NCBI GenBank assembly: GCA_028023455.1
Contig: JAQFVV010006294.1
Location: 3,931,001-3,995,000 of the forward strand
Source of the DNA: Epiperipatus broadwayi
Taxonomy: Eukaryota > Onychophora > Udeonychophora > Euonychophora > Peripatidae
Length of the DNA: 64,000 nt
Direction: 5' to 3'
Part shown: piece after piece, positions 63,189 to 64,000 of the stretch
Layout: every line of letters starts with the position of its first letter
Position numbering within the stretch: the first letter of the stretch is position 1
Notes under the pieces: model-generated
Seen by the model: the letters and a program-made list of their open reading frames with translations, nothing else
The model's database searches: none
Told to the model about the DNA's origin: nothing
Program-made: the position numbers and the translations under genes

Positions 63189-63305
63189 ATGGATTCTATA
63201 CCTATAATTGTAGAACGAACGTTGGCAATAATTAAGCCGGATGCTATATTTCACGCGCAAGAAATAGAAGATATAATAGTAAGAGCTCAATTTACAATCT
63301 TACAG
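63189..63305 (+). CDS. NME5: NME5 (nucleoside diphosphate kinase-like 5), coding exon 1
   Basis: The ATG opens 39 codons (MDSIPIIVERTLAIIKPDAI, then FHAQEIEDIIVRAQFTILQ) and ends at the donor CAG followed by GTAAAA in phase 0. The string VE+TLAIIKPD and the end EIxDII.R..FTI.Q are the N-terminus of the NDK domain as found in NME5, the radial-spoke-associated, axonemal member of the family. The IKPD motif is the usual first signature of the NDK fold. The catalytic His region lies in later exons beyond the window. The start fits the usual NME5 N-terminus, and an X-box directly upstream supports ciliary control. Another NME-family paralogue is less likely. Confidence 0.88.
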
Positions 63306-63369
63306 GTAAAATTTAATAGTAAACAGCTAAATATAATTACAATGTACTTAAGCATATTATAGTTATATG

Positions 63370-63692
63370 ATATTTGAAATATAGGCATTATTCATATATC
63401 TGGAGCTTAATTGTAAATGTAGAGGATTTGAACACAGACTAACATGCACCCTTCAACTATCCACCCTATCTCACACCACTGATACAGATGTCCACACACA
63501 TAGAAAAGATAAATAATCACCAATATACGTATTTCTTGCTGAACCAGCACTCATCAATACATGTGTGTGGTCATATGTATCAGTGGTATGAGCTAGTGAT
63601 TGTTGAAGGGTACTTGAAAGTCTGTTCAAATCCCCCTATATTTACAATTAAGCTACAGGTATATGAATAATGCTTATATTTCAAATATTACA
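63370..63692. mobile_element. Hairpin MITE in NME5 intron 1, family A copy 2
   Basis: Arms of about 130 bp (63370-63502 and 63561-63692) are inverted copies of each other around a loop of about 58 bp. The outer ends read ATATTTGAAATATAGGCATT on the left and the reverse complement of this with few changes on the right. The right arm shares CATGTGTGTGGTCAT and TTGAAAGTCTG followed by TTCAAAT with the MITE at 30838-31246. The 60-codon frame inside is not a gene. Confidence 0.85.
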
Positions 63693-63779
63693 CATTAAGC
63701 CTGCAACTTGCCCGTCCTTCTGTGTATTTAAATGGATAAGGTCCTATACATGAGGGGTTAGAGTGACTTGAGGTCAACA

Positions 63780-64000
63780 TGGGTATAACAATATTATTGG
63801 CATGAGCATGGGATTTGGGCTTTCCGTCTTCACATTTTCAATGATATGGATGACTGAGAGTTGGAATAAATTGAAGTCTGTCCATTAAAGTATGAAGATT
63901 TGCTATCTTAATATAAACTGAGTACTGATTATATATGTGTATGGAAGATGATAATTTGGACAAACTGATGAGTGTTAGTTCAGCACTAAACACATATATT
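63780..64000. mobile_element. MITE family A, copy 3, partial (window end)
   Basis: From about 63838 it follows the middle of the MITE at 30838: TTTCAATGATATGGATG, then TCCATTAAAGTATGAAGA, then CTGATTATATATGTGT, then GTTCAGCA. It lies in the same orientation. The right half is cut by the window edge and the left limit is unclear. Confidence 0.75.

Overview
This window looks like AT-rich (roughly three quarters A+T by eye) nuclear DNA of an invertebrate animal. The evidence is split genes with GT-AG introns of several kb, a ciliary gene start (NME5), an optineurin/NEMO-type adaptor, and a load of decayed eukaryotic transposons: Ty3/gypsy LTR, L1-type LINE, hAT, a tRNA-derived SINE and foldback MITEs. 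The species cannot be named from the sequence. No bacterial operon, CRISPR array or rRNA is present.

Layout. 0.9-9.0 kb is one degenerate Ty3/gypsy element: a 5' LTR carrying a palindromic MITE, a tRNA-Lys-type primer site, broken gag and pol, two foreign or unalignable blocks inside pol, and a 3' LTR. 9-18 kb is AT-rich with a GC-richer patch, unrecognised short ORFs, a decayed LINE reverse-transcriptase fragment and a triple GAAA (IRF-like) motif. 18.5-20 kb holds a hAT MITE with a perfect 8-bp target duplication and a purine-only block bounded by inverted repeats. 25.4-29.1 kb (minus strand) holds the first two coding exons of an optineurin/NEMO homologue. Between them lie a 63-bp minisatellite and a SINE with a poly(A) tail and a 17-bp target duplication.

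30.8-36 kb is a transposon graveyard: a 0.4-kb MITE, the 3' end of an L1/Tx1-type LINE and a broken ZBED/GTF2IRD2-like hAT element. 38-50 kb is mostly unassigned and contains a possible first exon at 38.55 kb, a 1.2-kb nested inverted repeat at 44.7-45.9 kb, a gene-like open frame on the minus strand at 48.1 kb and a well-bounded candidate exon at 49.9 kb. 52.5-53.8 kb looks like a promoter, exon and small-ORF unit of unknown identity. 60.2-62.2 kb has a second copy of the foldback family and an exon-like sequence duplicated in tandem with a 189-bp period. The right end holds the NME5 promoter, with a near-ideal RFX X-box 62 bp upstream of the ATG, and NME5 coding exon 1. NME5 intron 1 carries a 0.3-kb hairpin of the same MITE family as the copy at 30.8 kb, and a third partial copy runs off the window.

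The two recognisable host genes (optineurin/NEMO-like, minus; NME5, plus) are unrelated in function and both are only partly contained here. Nothing seen amounts to a clearly new multi-gene system. The best leads are the unidentified exon candidates, the nested foldback family and the RFX-type promoter.
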